A DNA stretch of 64,000 nt from a virus: IMG/VR virus record IMGVR_UViG_3300032267_000592, positions 1 to 64,000 of that record; one strand, written 5' to 3'. Of this stretch, positions 8,341 through 16,249 are shown in pieces. Positions within the stretch are counted from its first letter, which is position 1; each line of letters begins with the position of its first letter. The position numbers were made by a program, and so were the translations under genes. Below the pieces are notes generated by a model. The model ran no database searches, was not told the DNA's origin, and saw only the letters and a list, made by a program, of their open reading frames with translations.

Positions 8341-8730
8341 TTAATTGTTATATGATGAATCTTTTACTGTTTCCGGTTCAGTTTTGATTGAAACTGGGTT
8401 AAAGATATTAGCAAGTGTAGTTATTACCTTTTTAATATCAACATCTTCTTTTGAAGATGTTGGATTTAACTTTTTAATCTCATTAATATTATCTTCTGAT
8501 AATTTTGAATCTTCATTTGAAAAAAAGATCTGCATAGATTTTACCAAATTTGCAATTTCTTCGTTTGAAGCCACCCTTTGTTCTGATTGTGTTTTAGTGT
8601 CAATTGGCTGTTCTACTTGTGGTGGTTCAGTTGGTTGTGGTTGTTGGGTTGCATCTTGCGGCATACCATCTTCCTCTTGTTCATTTAACAAACTATCATA
8701 TTTTTCACATATTTTTAGAAATTTACTCAT
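8341..8730 (-). CDS. Hypothetical acidic protein
   Basis: A 129-residue acidic protein. It starts with a short helix (FLKICEKYDSLLNEQEE), continues with a Pro/Gln-rich linker (QQPQPTEPPQVEQP), and ends in a helical domain. The N-terminal helix resembles the start of the 5776-6369 product. No function is recognised. It lies 8 bases after another small unknown gene. Confidence 0.45.
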   Translation of the reverse strand: MSKFLKICEKYDSLLNEQEEDGMPQDATQQPQPTEPPQVEQPIDTKTQSEQRVASNEEIANLVKSMQIFFSNEDSKLSEDNINEIKKLNPTSSKEDVDIKKVITTLANIFNPVSIKTEPETVKDSSYNN

Positions 8731-8738
8731 AAGATTAT

Positions 8739-8990
8739 TTACCCCTTTAACATGCTTTGTAATTCTTTTATTGCATCTTCAAATGAAAAAAATTTAACAT
8801 CCATGGATTTTTGCGGGTGTGATATATTTGTATTTTCAACCGGAATTAATGATTTCATTTTACTAAAAACTTCATTTTCCAAGTTTTTAATAGTTGGATC
8901 TCGTTCGATCATGGGAAAATTTGATCCAACTGATAAATTGGTTATTTTATTTCTTGTCACCCTGTCACTATATACTTGTGATAAATCCAT
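8739..8990 (-). CDS. Hypothetical protein
   Basis: An 83-residue protein with no recognised family, containing a central helix (TIKNLENEVFSKMKSLI) and an acidic C-terminus. The gene starts at ATG 8990, one base after the end of the endolysin gene region, in the same leftward operon. Confidence 0.4.
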   Translation of the reverse strand: MDLSQVYSDRVTRNKITNLSVGSNFPMIERDPTIKNLENEVFSKMKSLIPVENTNISHPQKSMDVKFFSFEDAIKELQSMLKG

Positions 8991-8991
8991 A

Positions 8992-9660
8992 TTATTGATT
9001 AATTTTCACTCCGTTTGCAATAATTGGAAATATGTTTAATTGCCAATTGTTTTTTTCAATTTGTTCAATAAAAAAATCTTGACGATAAACTGTATTGTTT
9101 AATATCTTTCTAGAATTTGTTTTTAGCCATTGTTTTCTAACATTAACGTAGTCAATTATCCATTTTTTTTCATTCCCTTTATTTTTTGGTGTTTTTTCTG
9201 CAAATTTATTAGTTAAAAATGACATCATACTTCCACTATGAAGGTATGAATCTTGTATAACCGCAAGACTTAATGGTAAAACAAAATTATTTTTTTCAAA
9301 CCAATTATATGCTTTATCCCAATATAAAAGATCAAAGATTATATCCTGTGCATTTTTAAAATTTTCATCATTTTTTGCTGTATTTATAATTAAATTTAAA
9401 AATTCTTTATTTTTTGGTAATGATTGATCTCCTTTATATTTTTTATAAGACAATAACTCATCAGCGTTAACGCCTCCTAGTTTTTTATATTCATTAAATA
9501 CATCCCAAAGAGTACCCTGTTCGGTGTAACCTCTACCTAGTGTAACCTGTTTCGTATTATTTGGACCATCGTTATACAAAAATATAGAAACATAATCTGT
9601 TTCACTTTTTCCAGTTTCAAAACAATTTAAAATTTTAATAATAGTGTCTTTTGTATTCAT
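8992..9660 (-). CDS. Cell-wall hydrolase, GH46 chitosanase-like (probable endolysin)
   Basis: A 222-residue enzyme with strong GH46-type landmarks: CFETGKSETDYVSIFLYNDG (catalytic Glu region), TKQVTLGRGYTEQG, AQDIIFDLLYWDKA, LPLSLAVIQDSYLHSG, KKWIIDYVNVRKQWL and VYRQDFF. Family 46 enzymes hydrolyse chitosan, and phage members with this pattern are usually considered peptidoglycan-degrading lysins. There is no signal peptide, so release would need a holin, and the overlapping upstream gene is a good candidate. Unusually for this window, a clear Shine-Dalgarno sequence (GGAG, 5 bases before the ATG) is present inside the end of that gene. Confidence 0.75.
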   Translation of the reverse strand: MNTKDTIIKILNCFETGKSETDYVSIFLYNDGPNNTKQVTLGRGYTEQGTLWDVFNEYKKLGGVNADELLSYKKYKGDQSLPKNKEFLNLIINTAKNDENFKNAQDIIFDLLYWDKAYNWFEKNNFVLPLSLAVIQDSYLHSGSMMSFLTNKFAEKTPKNKGNEKKWIIDYVNVRKQWLKTNSRKILNNTVYRQDFFIEQIEKNNWQLNIFPIIANGVKINQ

Positions 9661-10127
9661 ATATCTCCGTCTTTATACGCTAATGATGAAAATGGTTTAA
9701 CTTTTGGCGCATTTGGATCCCCTTCTTCTATGATGTGAATTGTTTGTGTATTTTGGTTTATGTTATGTTGAGAACTTGACTGTAAAGATACATTTGAATT
9801 GCTACCATATCTTAAATCAACTATTGCTTGTGTTCCCAAATACGACGCAATTATTATAGATAAAACTTCTATAGTTTTTGAAAAAATGGCAACAAATCCA
9901 GTTATATATTCTGGTAAATTTGGTAAAAAAAATAAAATACATACACTTACAAAGTAAAAAACAAACAAAACTAAAAAAGAAGTAAAAACTATAAAAAACT
10001 TTTTTGATGATAAATGATTTTGTTTTTCTAACTCAATTTTTTGAGCTATTGGTGTATTTGGAGGCGCTACACCGTTCTGTAAAAACGAAGTAGCTGTCAT
10101 AAACACATTTTTTAAATTTTCAATCAC
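9657..10127 (-). CDS. Small membrane protein, putative holin
   Basis: A 156-residue protein with two membrane helices (about 44-67 and 74-98), a basic segment before the first and a polar Ser/Asn/Gln-rich C-terminal tail. It overlaps the endolysin gene by 4 bases. Size, topology and coupling match a class II-type holin that would permeabilise the membrane so the lysin can reach the wall. The role is inferred from topology and context; no family motif was recognised. Translation starts at GTG (10127), 5 bases after a GATAAGTA late-type box. Confidence 0.55.
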   Translation of the reverse strand: MIENLKNVFMTATSFLQNGVAPPNTPIAQKIELEKQNHLSSKKFFIVFTSFLVLFVFYFVSVCILFFLPNLPEYITGFVAIFSKTIEVLSIIIASYLGTQAIVDLRYGSNSNVSLQSSSQHNINQNTQTIHIIEEGDPNAPKVKPFSSLAYKDGDI

Positions 10128-10132
10128 ATTTG

Positions 10133-10140
10133 TACTTATC
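10133..10140 (-). promoter_or_regulatory. Candidate late promoter box GATAAGTA before the holin-endolysin unit
   Basis: The minus strand reads GATAAGTA, ending 5 bases before the GTG of the holin gene. The same spacing is found before the gp15-like and tube-like genes. It fits late expression of lysis genes by a gp55-type sigma factor. Confidence 0.45.
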
Positions 10141-10177
10141 TTTTTGGCACAAATTAATTATAATTACTAAAATATAC

Positions 10178-10185
10178 TATTTATA
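10178..10185 (-). promoter_or_regulatory. TATAAATA box, second candidate late promoter for the lysis genes
   Basis: An exact match to the T4 late consensus on the minus strand, about 50 bases before the holin start. It would give a leader of about 45 bases. The region is very AT-rich, so chance occurrence is possible. Confidence 0.3.
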
Positions 10186-10233
10186 TACTATATTTGTTTT
10201 ATATTTAAATTAAATAAAATAAAAGATAATAAA

Positions 10234-10248
10234 AGGAATGACATTCCT
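10234..10248 (-). terminator. Probable leftward terminator (AGGAATG/CATTCCT hairpin)
   Basis: A 15-base inverted repeat with 7-base arms lies 18 bases after the stop of the leftward gene ending at 10266 and, on that strand, is followed by a T-rich tract. It would separate the 11964-10266 operon from the lysis unit. The intergenic region 10128-10265 otherwise shows only the late-type boxes. Confidence 0.5.
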
Positions 10249-10265
10249 ATTTTACAAATTGCAAA

Positions 10266-10763
10266 TCAAATGTCAATAGGTTTTTTCATCTTTTTTATTT
10301 TATTTTGTAAAAATTCTTCGTCTTCTCCTGTTGGTATTAAACAAGGTATGTTTAAAAAATAACCACTAATATTTTGAAAAAACGTTTTATTTTCTTTATT
10401 TTCAAAGAAATTAGGAAGTTCTTGTTTGCATATTTTTTTACAAAAATTAATAAATTTTGATGGATTTTCAAAAAATAAACTCCATTCATTTAAAATTTGT
10501 TTTTCTACATAAAACGAAAAAACAAAACAGTTCATTTCTAATGAAATTTTTTTAATTTTGTTTAAATCTTTTTTAATTTTTTCTTTTAAGAATGATTTTA
10601 TTATATTTTTATTAAAAATAACCTTGTCATCTTTAATAATATTCCATTCATACATAAAATCGACAGTTTCTGCTGCTAACTCTTCTATATAGTTAAAAAC
10701 ATCAAATATTAAAACATTCTCTTTTAAATGTAAAATATAATATTCAGTTGTTTTTCTTTTCAT
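10266..10763 (-). CDS. Hypothetical protein
   Basis: A 165-residue Lys- and Phe-rich protein, predicted mainly helical, with no recognised domain. It overlaps the end of the zinc-binding protein gene by 20 bases, so translational coupling is likely. It is the last gene before a probable terminator. Confidence 0.45.
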   Translation of the reverse strand: MKRKTTEYYILHLKENVLIFDVFNYIEELAAETVDFMYEWNIIKDDKVIFNKNIIKSFLKEKIKKDLNKIKKISLEMNCFVFSFYVEKQILNEWSLFFENPSKFINFCKKICKQELPNFFENKENKTFFQNISGYFLNIPCLIPTGEDEEFLQNKIKKMKKPIDI

Positions 10764-11289
10764 CAGAAGAAATTATAACATCTATTAGCATTTCTTCTAC
10801 TAATTCTTCTGGTAATTGTGTATTTGCTTCTTTCAATATCCCAAATAATTCATTTTTATTCTTTTTAATCTTTTCTTTCAGTTCAAAAACTAAAATATTT
10901 TGTTTTTTTGATAAATTTGTATATGTTGGTTTTGTTTGAATATTAAATGCTTCCAATAATGGTTGACTGGTAGAACTTATTATTTGATACAATCTTTGGT
11001 AAAACCGATTTAAAGGTGTTAAAAACACATTTTCATTTATTTTATTTAATTTTTCATATAAATAAGTTAAAATTAAAGATTTATTACATTGTTCTTTTAC
11101 AGTTAAAAGATATTCTGGTCCTCTTATATGTGTTTTGCCAAAGGGATTCAATAAACACCCTCCACCCAAAACCCTAGAGCCACAATATATACATTTTTCT
11201 GGTGAATCGAAATGCACATGACTTTTGGATGGAGAAAAGAGACAAGGTTTTCCATAAGATGTAGAATTACAATATATACAATGTGCCAT
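10744..11289 (-). CDS. Protein with two tandem zinc-binding repeats
   Basis: A 181-residue protein. The first ~55 residues hold two similar units: CIYCNSTSYGKPCLFSP..SHVH and CIYCGSRVLGGGCLLNP..THIR. Each has CxxC, a later Cys and a His in comparable spacing, consistent with two small zinc sites. The rest is helical (including ELKEKIKKNKNELFGILKEA). Function is unknown; such proteins may bind nucleic acid or host factors. Confidence 0.5.
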   Translation of the reverse strand: MAHCIYCNSTSYGKPCLFSPSKSHVHFDSPEKCIYCGSRVLGGGCLLNPFGKTHIRGPEYLLTVKEQCNKSLILTYLYEKLNKINENVFLTPLNRFYQRLYQIISSTSQPLLEAFNIQTKPTYTNLSKKQNILVFELKEKIKKNKNELFGILKEANTQLPEELVEEMLIDVIISSDEKKNN

Positions 11290-11290
11290 A

Positions 11291-11734
11291 TTATATAATT
11301 ACTTGATTGTTAATAAAATTCTCTAATTCTTTTTTAGGTGGTGCATTTATTCTGACGTTTATTATTGAATTATAGTATTCATCTTTGAACAAGACATCTT
11401 TTTCTATCTGTTCCTTTATTTCAAAATAAGCCAATGCCCATTTTGAATCACATGTTCTTATAATTTTAAATGTGAAATTCTCTTTTCCATATTTTTTAAT
11501 ATCTTCGTTCAATTCATTTGATGAACTTGTATAAGTTTTCCAATCAGATTCTTTAAATTCTATTCTATTTCTTGTTTTTCCCTTTAATGGTTTCCTTTTA
11601 ATTTTAGAAATGCATTGTTTTTTTCCTATATATTTTTTTTTATTTATATTGCATTCAATCAAATATATAAAACCAAATGTATCAGGTTCAAATTTAACAT
11701 TTTCACTTAAAACCCAATGACCAAAATCAATCAT
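11291..11734 (-). CDS. GIY-YIG-type endonuclease-like protein
   Basis: A 147-residue protein with the two signature strands of the GIY-YIG nuclease fold: FGFIYLIECN and KKYIGKKQ. A basic stretch with conserved Arg follows, then WKTYTSSSNELNEDIKKYG, FKIIRTC and a later YFEIKEQ with a Glu in the expected metal-binding position, and YYNSIINVRI. This layout is common in free-standing T4-like phage genes, either homing-type nucleases or nucleases acting on host DNA. It overlaps the next gene by ATGA. The target is unknown. Confidence 0.7.
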   Translation of the reverse strand: MIDFGHWVLSENVKFEPDTFGFIYLIECNINKKKYIGKKQCISKIKRKPLKGKTRNRIEFKESDWKTYTSSSNELNEDIKKYGKENFTFKIIRTCDSKWALAYFEIKEQIEKDVLFKDEYYNSIINVRINAPPKKELENFINNQVII

Positions 11735-11964
11735 AACGTCTTTCTTTGCAGTTTCCTTCTTATCATTTTTGGTTTTTTTCTTTTAGTTGATGTAACGGAC
11801 ATTGCCGCCATTATATTATCAGTATATCCTTTATTCGGATTTATAGATGTTGGATTGCTTATTTCATAACCAGCCTGCGGTGTTCCAAATGCACTTGTAG
11901 TAGAAACATCTTCTTTTAAATTTTCTATTAAATTTGAAAATAAAATTTGAAATTTGTTATTCAT
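11731..11964 (-). CDS. Small hypothetical protein with basic C-terminus
   Basis: A 77-residue protein: an N-terminal helix, a middle containing TTSAFGTPQAGY, and a strongly basic tail (TKRKKPKMIRRKLQRK) that could bind nucleic acid. Small proteins with a ..TTSVFG..AGY.. centre occur in several T4-like phages without assigned function. It is the first gene of the leftward operon and is divergent from uvsY. Confidence 0.45.
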   Translation of the reverse strand: MNNKFQILFSNLIENLKEDVSTTSAFGTPQAGYEISNPTSINPNKGYTDNIMAAMSVTSTKRKKPKMIRRKLQRKTL

Positions 11965-11988
11965 ATTATATTATAATATTTACTAACT

Positions 11989-12387
11989 ATGGACTTATTT
12001 CAAAAATATAAAGAAGAAATAATACAAGATACTAAATTTGATCAAATAAACATATTGGAAAAACAATTAATGCTACCAACTTTAAAGCATAAATGGGTTT
12101 CTAGATTAATTGAACAAAAAATACATAAGAATTCCTTAGAAAAGAAAAAAAAAGAATTAAAAAATGATGTGTTAAAAACTTTATCAGAAAAGGGTATTCC
12201 CGCTGGAATACCAAAAGCCGCACTTAATACAAAAGTTGAATCGTCTGAAATTATTAAAAAAATAGATGATGATATTCAAAATTGCAATGTGTTAATAGAT
12301 TATTTAGAGCGTGTCGAAAAAATAATGAGTACAATTAGCTATGATTTGAGTACTGCTACTAAATTAATAACAATGGAAACTGCATAA
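11989..12387 (+). CDS. uvsY: Recombination mediator UvsY-like
   Basis: A 132-residue helical protein, close to T4 UvsY (137) in size. The N-terminal half carries the family pattern of a short acidic start, LPTLKHKWVSRLIEQKIHKN and a long Lys-rich helix; the C-terminal half has IDDDIQNCNVLIDYLERVEK. UvsY loads the UvsX recombinase onto gp32-covered single-stranded DNA. The gene runs into uvsW by a one-base TAATG overlap, and T4 also keeps the two close together. A TATAAT lies 11 bases before the ATG. Confidence 0.7.
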   Translation: MDLFQKYKEEIIQDTKFDQINILEKQLMLPTLKHKWVSRLIEQKIHKNSLEKKKKELKNDVLKTLSEKGIPAGIPKAALNTKVESSEIIKKIDDDIQNCNVLIDYLERVEKIMSTISYDLSTATKLITMETA

Positions 12388-13814
12388 TGGTCGAAATAAA
12401 ATTATTAAACGCTAAACAAGCTCAAATTTTTTCTGATGTTGATGATCTAAATCTAATCAGAGAACATTTTTCTGTACCAAATCCAGCATTTGGTAGGAGA
12501 AACAAGTTTGCACCAAAAAGAATATATGCAATAACACCATCCGGTAAATTTGATTTAGGTTTAACTGAAAATATAATAGATTTTTTAAATGAAAATACTA
12601 TAAAGTTTAAAGTATGGAGTGAATTACAAGATAAAATAAAAATTGGATTTAATAATTTTGAAATAAAACATTATAAAAATTTAACATATCGAGATCATCA
12701 AGAGAAATCCATAAAAACTGCAATGGAGAGGGGTAGGGGGGTAATCGTCATTCCGACAGCAGGGGGCAAAACTTTAATAATGTCTGGTATAATTGAAAGT
12801 TTGCGTAAAAATTTGAACGATCCAAACGCACTTGCTATGGTATTAGTTCCAACCATTCAACTTGTAGAACAAACTGCAAATGATTTCGTCGAATATGGCA
12901 TGGATAATGTCACAAAATGGTCAGGAGACAATAAACCAGACCCAGAAGCAACGACCATAATTGCTGGAAATCAAATTCTTTTAAGCGACAACACTGATTT
13001 ATCAATTTTAAACGATGTAAAAATTTTATTAATAGATGAAGTTCATGTTTTAAAGCGTCAAAATCAAATAAATAAAATTTTTAATTTGATTAATACTGAT
13101 TTTAGATTTGGATTTACGGGTACGATGCCGCCATCATTGATTGATCAGTGGAATATAATCGGTAAAATTGGTCCTTTATTATATGAAAAGAAAACAAATG
13201 ATTTAAAACATAAAAAATACGTTTCAGATTTTAAAATAACAATATTGTCATTAATTCATAAGAATTTACCAAATTTTCCTTACAACCCAAATCAACCCGC
13301 AGAACAATATAACAGAGAAATTGAATATTTAATGAATGATTCAAGAAGAAACGAAATCATATCAAAATTAGCATCAAAATTATCAAACAATAGTATTATA
13401 ATGGTGGATAGAATTGATCACGGAACAAATATTGAAATGTATTTAAAAAAAATCTGTCCTATAGATAAACCTGTTTTTTTTATTCAGGGGTCTACAGAAA
13501 TCGAAGACAGGGAAAAAATAAGGCAACTCATGAATACTAGAAATGATGTAATAGCTATTGCGGTTTCTAAGATATTCAGCACAGGTATAAATATACCAAA
13601 TTTACACAATATTATTTTTGCATCCGCTGGAAAAGCAAAAATTAAAATAATGCAATCAATAGGTAGAGCACTTAGATTGCATCCAACTAAATCAATGGCA
13701 AATATTTTTGATATTTCAGATAATACAAAGTATGGAAAATTGCATTTATCAGAAAGAATAAAACTTTACAACCAAGAACAATATACTTATGAGGAAAAAA
13801 CAATACAAAAATAA
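12387..13814 (+). CDS. uvsW: UvsW-like superfamily 2 helicase
   Basis: A 475-residue SF2 helicase. It begins with a UvsW-type N-terminal domain, then shows motif I IPTAGGKT (122-129), motif Ia LVPTIQLVEQT, motif II ILLIDEVHVLK (DEVH), motif III GFTGTMPP, and in the second RecA-like domain IFSTGINIPNL and SIGRALRLHP (motif VI Arg). T4 UvsW unwinds R-loops and branched DNA, helping the switch from origin to recombination-dependent replication. Its end overlaps the sigma-factor gene by 26 bases. Confidence 0.88.
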   Translation: MVEIKLLNAKQAQIFSDVDDLNLIREHFSVPNPAFGRRNKFAPKRIYAITPSGKFDLGLTENIIDFLNENTIKFKVWSELQDKIKIGFNNFEIKHYKNLTYRDHQEKSIKTAMERGRGVIVIPTAGGKTLIMSGIIESLRKNLNDPNALAMVLVPTIQLVEQTANDFVEYGMDNVTKWSGDNKPDPEATTIIAGNQILLSDNTDLSILNDVKILLIDEVHVLKRQNQINKIFNLINTDFRFGFTGTMPPSLIDQWNIIGKIGPLLYEKKTNDLKHKKYVSDFKITILSLIHKNLPNFPYNPNQPAEQYNREIEYLMNDSRRNEIISKLASKLSNNSIIMVDRIDHGTNIEMYLKKICPIDKPVFFIQGSTEIEDREKIRQLMNTRNDVIAIAVSKIFSTGINIPNLHNIIFASAGKAKIKIMQSIGRALRLHPTKSMANIFDISDNTKYGKLHLSERIKLYNQEQYTYEEKTIQK

Positions 13815-14448
13815 AAAAGAAGACGATTTTTTAGATTCTTTAACCGAATTTAACGAATTAGAAAATGAAAATTTAAATATGGACAACGATGACACTGATG
13901 ACATATCGGATATACCGTTACTGGATTCATATGAAAAAGAATCAATCGATGATGAAGATGATTTATTATTAGATGAAGAATTGGATGAGGAATTGGATCA
14001 AGATTCGATTAAAAATAAAACCAAACCAAAAATAAATAAAGAAAAATTCTACGTTGATCCTCAAAAATTTGATGAAGAAATATTGAAATTCTACGAATCT
14101 GGTGTAATGTCTAATGAATTGGCAGATATGGTTAACAATATTGCAACCAAACTTAGTTTTGCGGGAAATTTTATCAATTATTCATATAAAAGTGACATGA
14201 TAGGTGATGCAATAGTCAGAATGATTAAAGCGTTGGTGACAAAAAAATATAATAGAAGTAAAGGTACAAATCCCTTTTCTTATTTCACCAGAATTGCTTT
14301 TAATAGTTTTAGAAATAGAATAAAAAGAGAAAAACATACATACGAAACACACGAAAGATATAGAGAAGAGTTGGAATTAATTTCAGAAAATCATAACATG
14401 GTTAATTGTAAAAATAAAAACGGGAATAATAAATTTAAAAACTATTGA
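13789..14448 (+). CDS. 55: Late-transcription sigma factor, gp55-like
   Basis: A 219-residue protein with a long acidic N-terminal region (about 1-85) and a C-terminal sigma-like part: LADMVNNIATKLSFAGNFIN, MIGDAIVRMIKAL, NPFSYFTRIAFNSFRNRIKR. T4 gp55 shows the same order (..GLSKRFNFSGYT.., ..DGIEASIKGL.., [20 protein letters not shown]). In T4 it directs host RNA polymerase to TATAAATA late promoters with gp33 and the gp45 clamp. The acidic extension before the core is longer than in T4. The start inside uvsW is the longest option; a later ATG cannot be ruled out. Confidence 0.82.
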   Translation: MRKKQYKNKKEDDFLDSLTEFNELENENLNMDNDDTDDISDIPLLDSYEKESIDDEDDLLLDEELDEELDQDSIKNKTKPKINKEKFYVDPQKFDEEILKFYESGVMSNELADMVNNIATKLSFAGNFINYSYKSDMIGDAIVRMIKALVTKKYNRSKGTNPFSYFTRIAFNSFRNRIKREKHTYETHERYREELELISENHNMVNCKNKNGNNKFKNY

Positions 14449-15494
14449 TGTATAATATAAAAAATAATAAAATAGCTTGTTTTAGTGATATTCATTTGGG
14501 GTTGGGGTTGGATAATGAAATGTGGCATAACATATCATTAGACTTTGCAAAATGGGCATCGGAAACCCTTAAAACTAGAGGAATAGAAGAGATTCTAATT
14601 CCAGGTGATGTATTTCACAATAGAAGTGAAATATCAGTTAAAACTTTATCAATTTCGAAGCAATTTTTTGATTATTTTAATAATTTTACAATATACGTAT
14701 CTACCGGAAATCATGATTGTTTTAGAAAACATGATAGTGAGATTAATTCAATCTCAATGCTTAACAATTGGCAAAACATACACGTTTTTGACAAATCACC
14801 AGTTAATTTAAAATATAAAAACAAAAATATAACCATGATACCATGGGGTACTACATTCGATAATATCCCAAATAGCGATATTATCTTTGGTCATTTTGAG
14901 ATTTCTTCTTTTTATATGAACTCTTTCAAAGTATGCGAAAATGGTATGAAATCTTCTGATCTTTTTAAAAAATCTCCATATATAGTGTCTGGTCATTTTC
15001 ATAAAAAAGACTACAGAAAGTACGAAAACGGCGAAATACTATATTTGGGAAGTCCATTTCAACATAATTTCGGGGATTGCTCAGACGAAAGAGGAATTTA
15101 CATATTTGATATTGATAAAAATGAATTTGAATTCATTAAAAATAATATTTCCCCTAAACATTTTAAAATTTCTGTAAAAAAAATAACAAATCAAGTATAC
15201 TCAGACCAAGAATTAACGGATATTGTATCAAATAACATAATAAGTTTGATATGTGACTGTAAAATCGAACAAGAAGCATTACTATCAATTCAATGCAAAA
15301 TTAATGAATTAAAACCATTAACAATTAGAATTGATTACGAAAACAATGATACTGAAATTGATTTAAAAAATGATTCTGAATATAATTCCGGTTCTCTATT
15401 AACAGATATAGAGACATATATAGACGAAATGGATATTGATTGTAAAAAAGAAGTTGCAGAATACATAAAGGAAGTTTATAATACACTAGTATGA
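14448..15494 (+). CDS. 47: Recombination nuclease subunit gp47 (SbcD/Mre11-like)
   Basis: A calcineurin-like metallophosphoesterase, the nuclease half of the gp46/47 complex that resects DNA ends for recombination-dependent replication. Metal-binding motifs are in order: ACFSDIHLGLG, ILIPGDVFHNR, VSTGNHDCFR, IIFGHFEISS and VSGHFHKKD, followed by LYLGSPFQHNFGD. The ATG at 14448 overlaps the sigma gene stop (TGATG). Its partner gp46 is not adjacent as in T4 but lies 15.4 kb downstream, beyond the glycan island. The stop overlaps the first island gene by ATGA. Confidence 0.9.
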   Translation: MYNIKNNKIACFSDIHLGLGLDNEMWHNISLDFAKWASETLKTRGIEEILIPGDVFHNRSEISVKTLSISKQFFDYFNNFTIYVSTGNHDCFRKHDSEINSISMLNNWQNIHVFDKSPVNLKYKNKNITMIPWGTTFDNIPNSDIIFGHFEISSFYMNSFKVCENGMKSSDLFKKSPYIVSGHFHKKDYRKYENGEILYLGSPFQHNFGDCSDERGIYIFDIDKNEFEFIKNNISPKHFKISVKKITNQVYSDQELTDIVSNNIISLICDCKIEQEALLSIQCKINELKPLTIRIDYENNDTEIDLKNDSEYNSGSLLTDIETYIDEMDIDCKKEVAEYIKEVYNTLV

Positions 15495-16249
15495 ATATAG
15501 ATGAAATAGGAATAGCAATATTAGATGTTTACACGCAAGAAGATTATGAAAATTGTTACAATTCCATACCAAATGAATATAAGAATAATTTAATCGTAAT
15601 ATCAGACACTAATAATAAAATAAAACACACCAATATAAAGAGATACGGCAATGGTGTGCAATTTGCAACACTCAGAAATTTTGCTTTATCGCATTTTAGG
15701 GTTAATGGGTTAAAACATTTCTTTTTGGTTAATTCCAATCAAACGATAAAAGACGTAAATGTATTCGCAAATACAATAAAACTTGCAGAAAATTTTGGAA
15801 TTTGGTTTTTTACCGGACCAAGTGATGTAAAAGTGCCAATAGAAGATGAAGATAAAAAATTAACATTGAATTTATCGACAAATATCAATAGCGACTTCAT
15901 TTATATCTTTAGTGGAATTGTTTCTAATATTGGTTATTTCGATGAAAGATTTTTCAACACTAAAGATCTAGATGTCTTGGATTATATAATAAGAATGAGA
16001 GAAAAAAATATATATCCACCAATAAACTACATTTCAACTATTGATAATCTAGTTCATTCGTCAAATAGTAAAATACAAAAGCAAAATTATAAAGAAATGG
16101 ATAACGCCGATCAAAGCGTAAATCTATCATATGCGTATTTTATGTTTAAACATAAATATATACCATCTCAAGGCGACCCACAACCAGTATCAAATGATGT
16201 TTTAATGAAACAATTAGAAGAAATTCAGACCAAATATGCAAAAAAATAA
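15491..16249 (+). CDS. GT-A glycosyltransferase-like protein with altered DxD site
   Basis: A 252-residue protein that aligns in layout with the next two genes: an N-terminal strand (IGIAILDVYTQEDY), the segment FATLRNFALSHF, then LKHFFLVNSNQTIKDVNVF. At the last position the neighbours read LMEDDVEI and LIEDDQII, so the acidic pair is replaced by Asn-Ser-Asn. It may have lost metal-dependent transfer, or use another mechanism. The C-terminus is Gln/Lys-rich. It starts by ATGA overlap with gp47, making it the first gene of the island, and it overlaps the next gene by 14 bases. Confidence 0.6.
   Translation: MNIDEIGIAILDVYTQEDYENCYNSIPNEYKNNLIVISDTNNKIKHTNIKRYGNGVQFATLRNFALSHFRVNGLKHFFLVNSNQTIKDVNVFANTIKLAENFGIWFFTGPSDVKVPIEDEDKKLTLNLSTNINSDFIYIFSGIVSNIGYFDERFFNTKDLDVLDYIIRMREKNIYPPINYISTIDNLVHSSNSKIQKQNYKEMDNADQSVNLSYAYFMFKHKYIPSQGDPQPVSNDVLMKQLEEIQTKYAKK

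Noticed and set aside
8345-8797. 150-codon rightward frame across two leftward small genes
   Set aside because: Ser/Cys/Phe-rich translation typical of an antisense frame; the leftward genes fit the operon.
11291-11734. Homing endonuclease with an intron in its neighbourhood
   Set aside because: The GIY-YIG-like gene is a free-standing operon member; no adjacent gene is interrupted.
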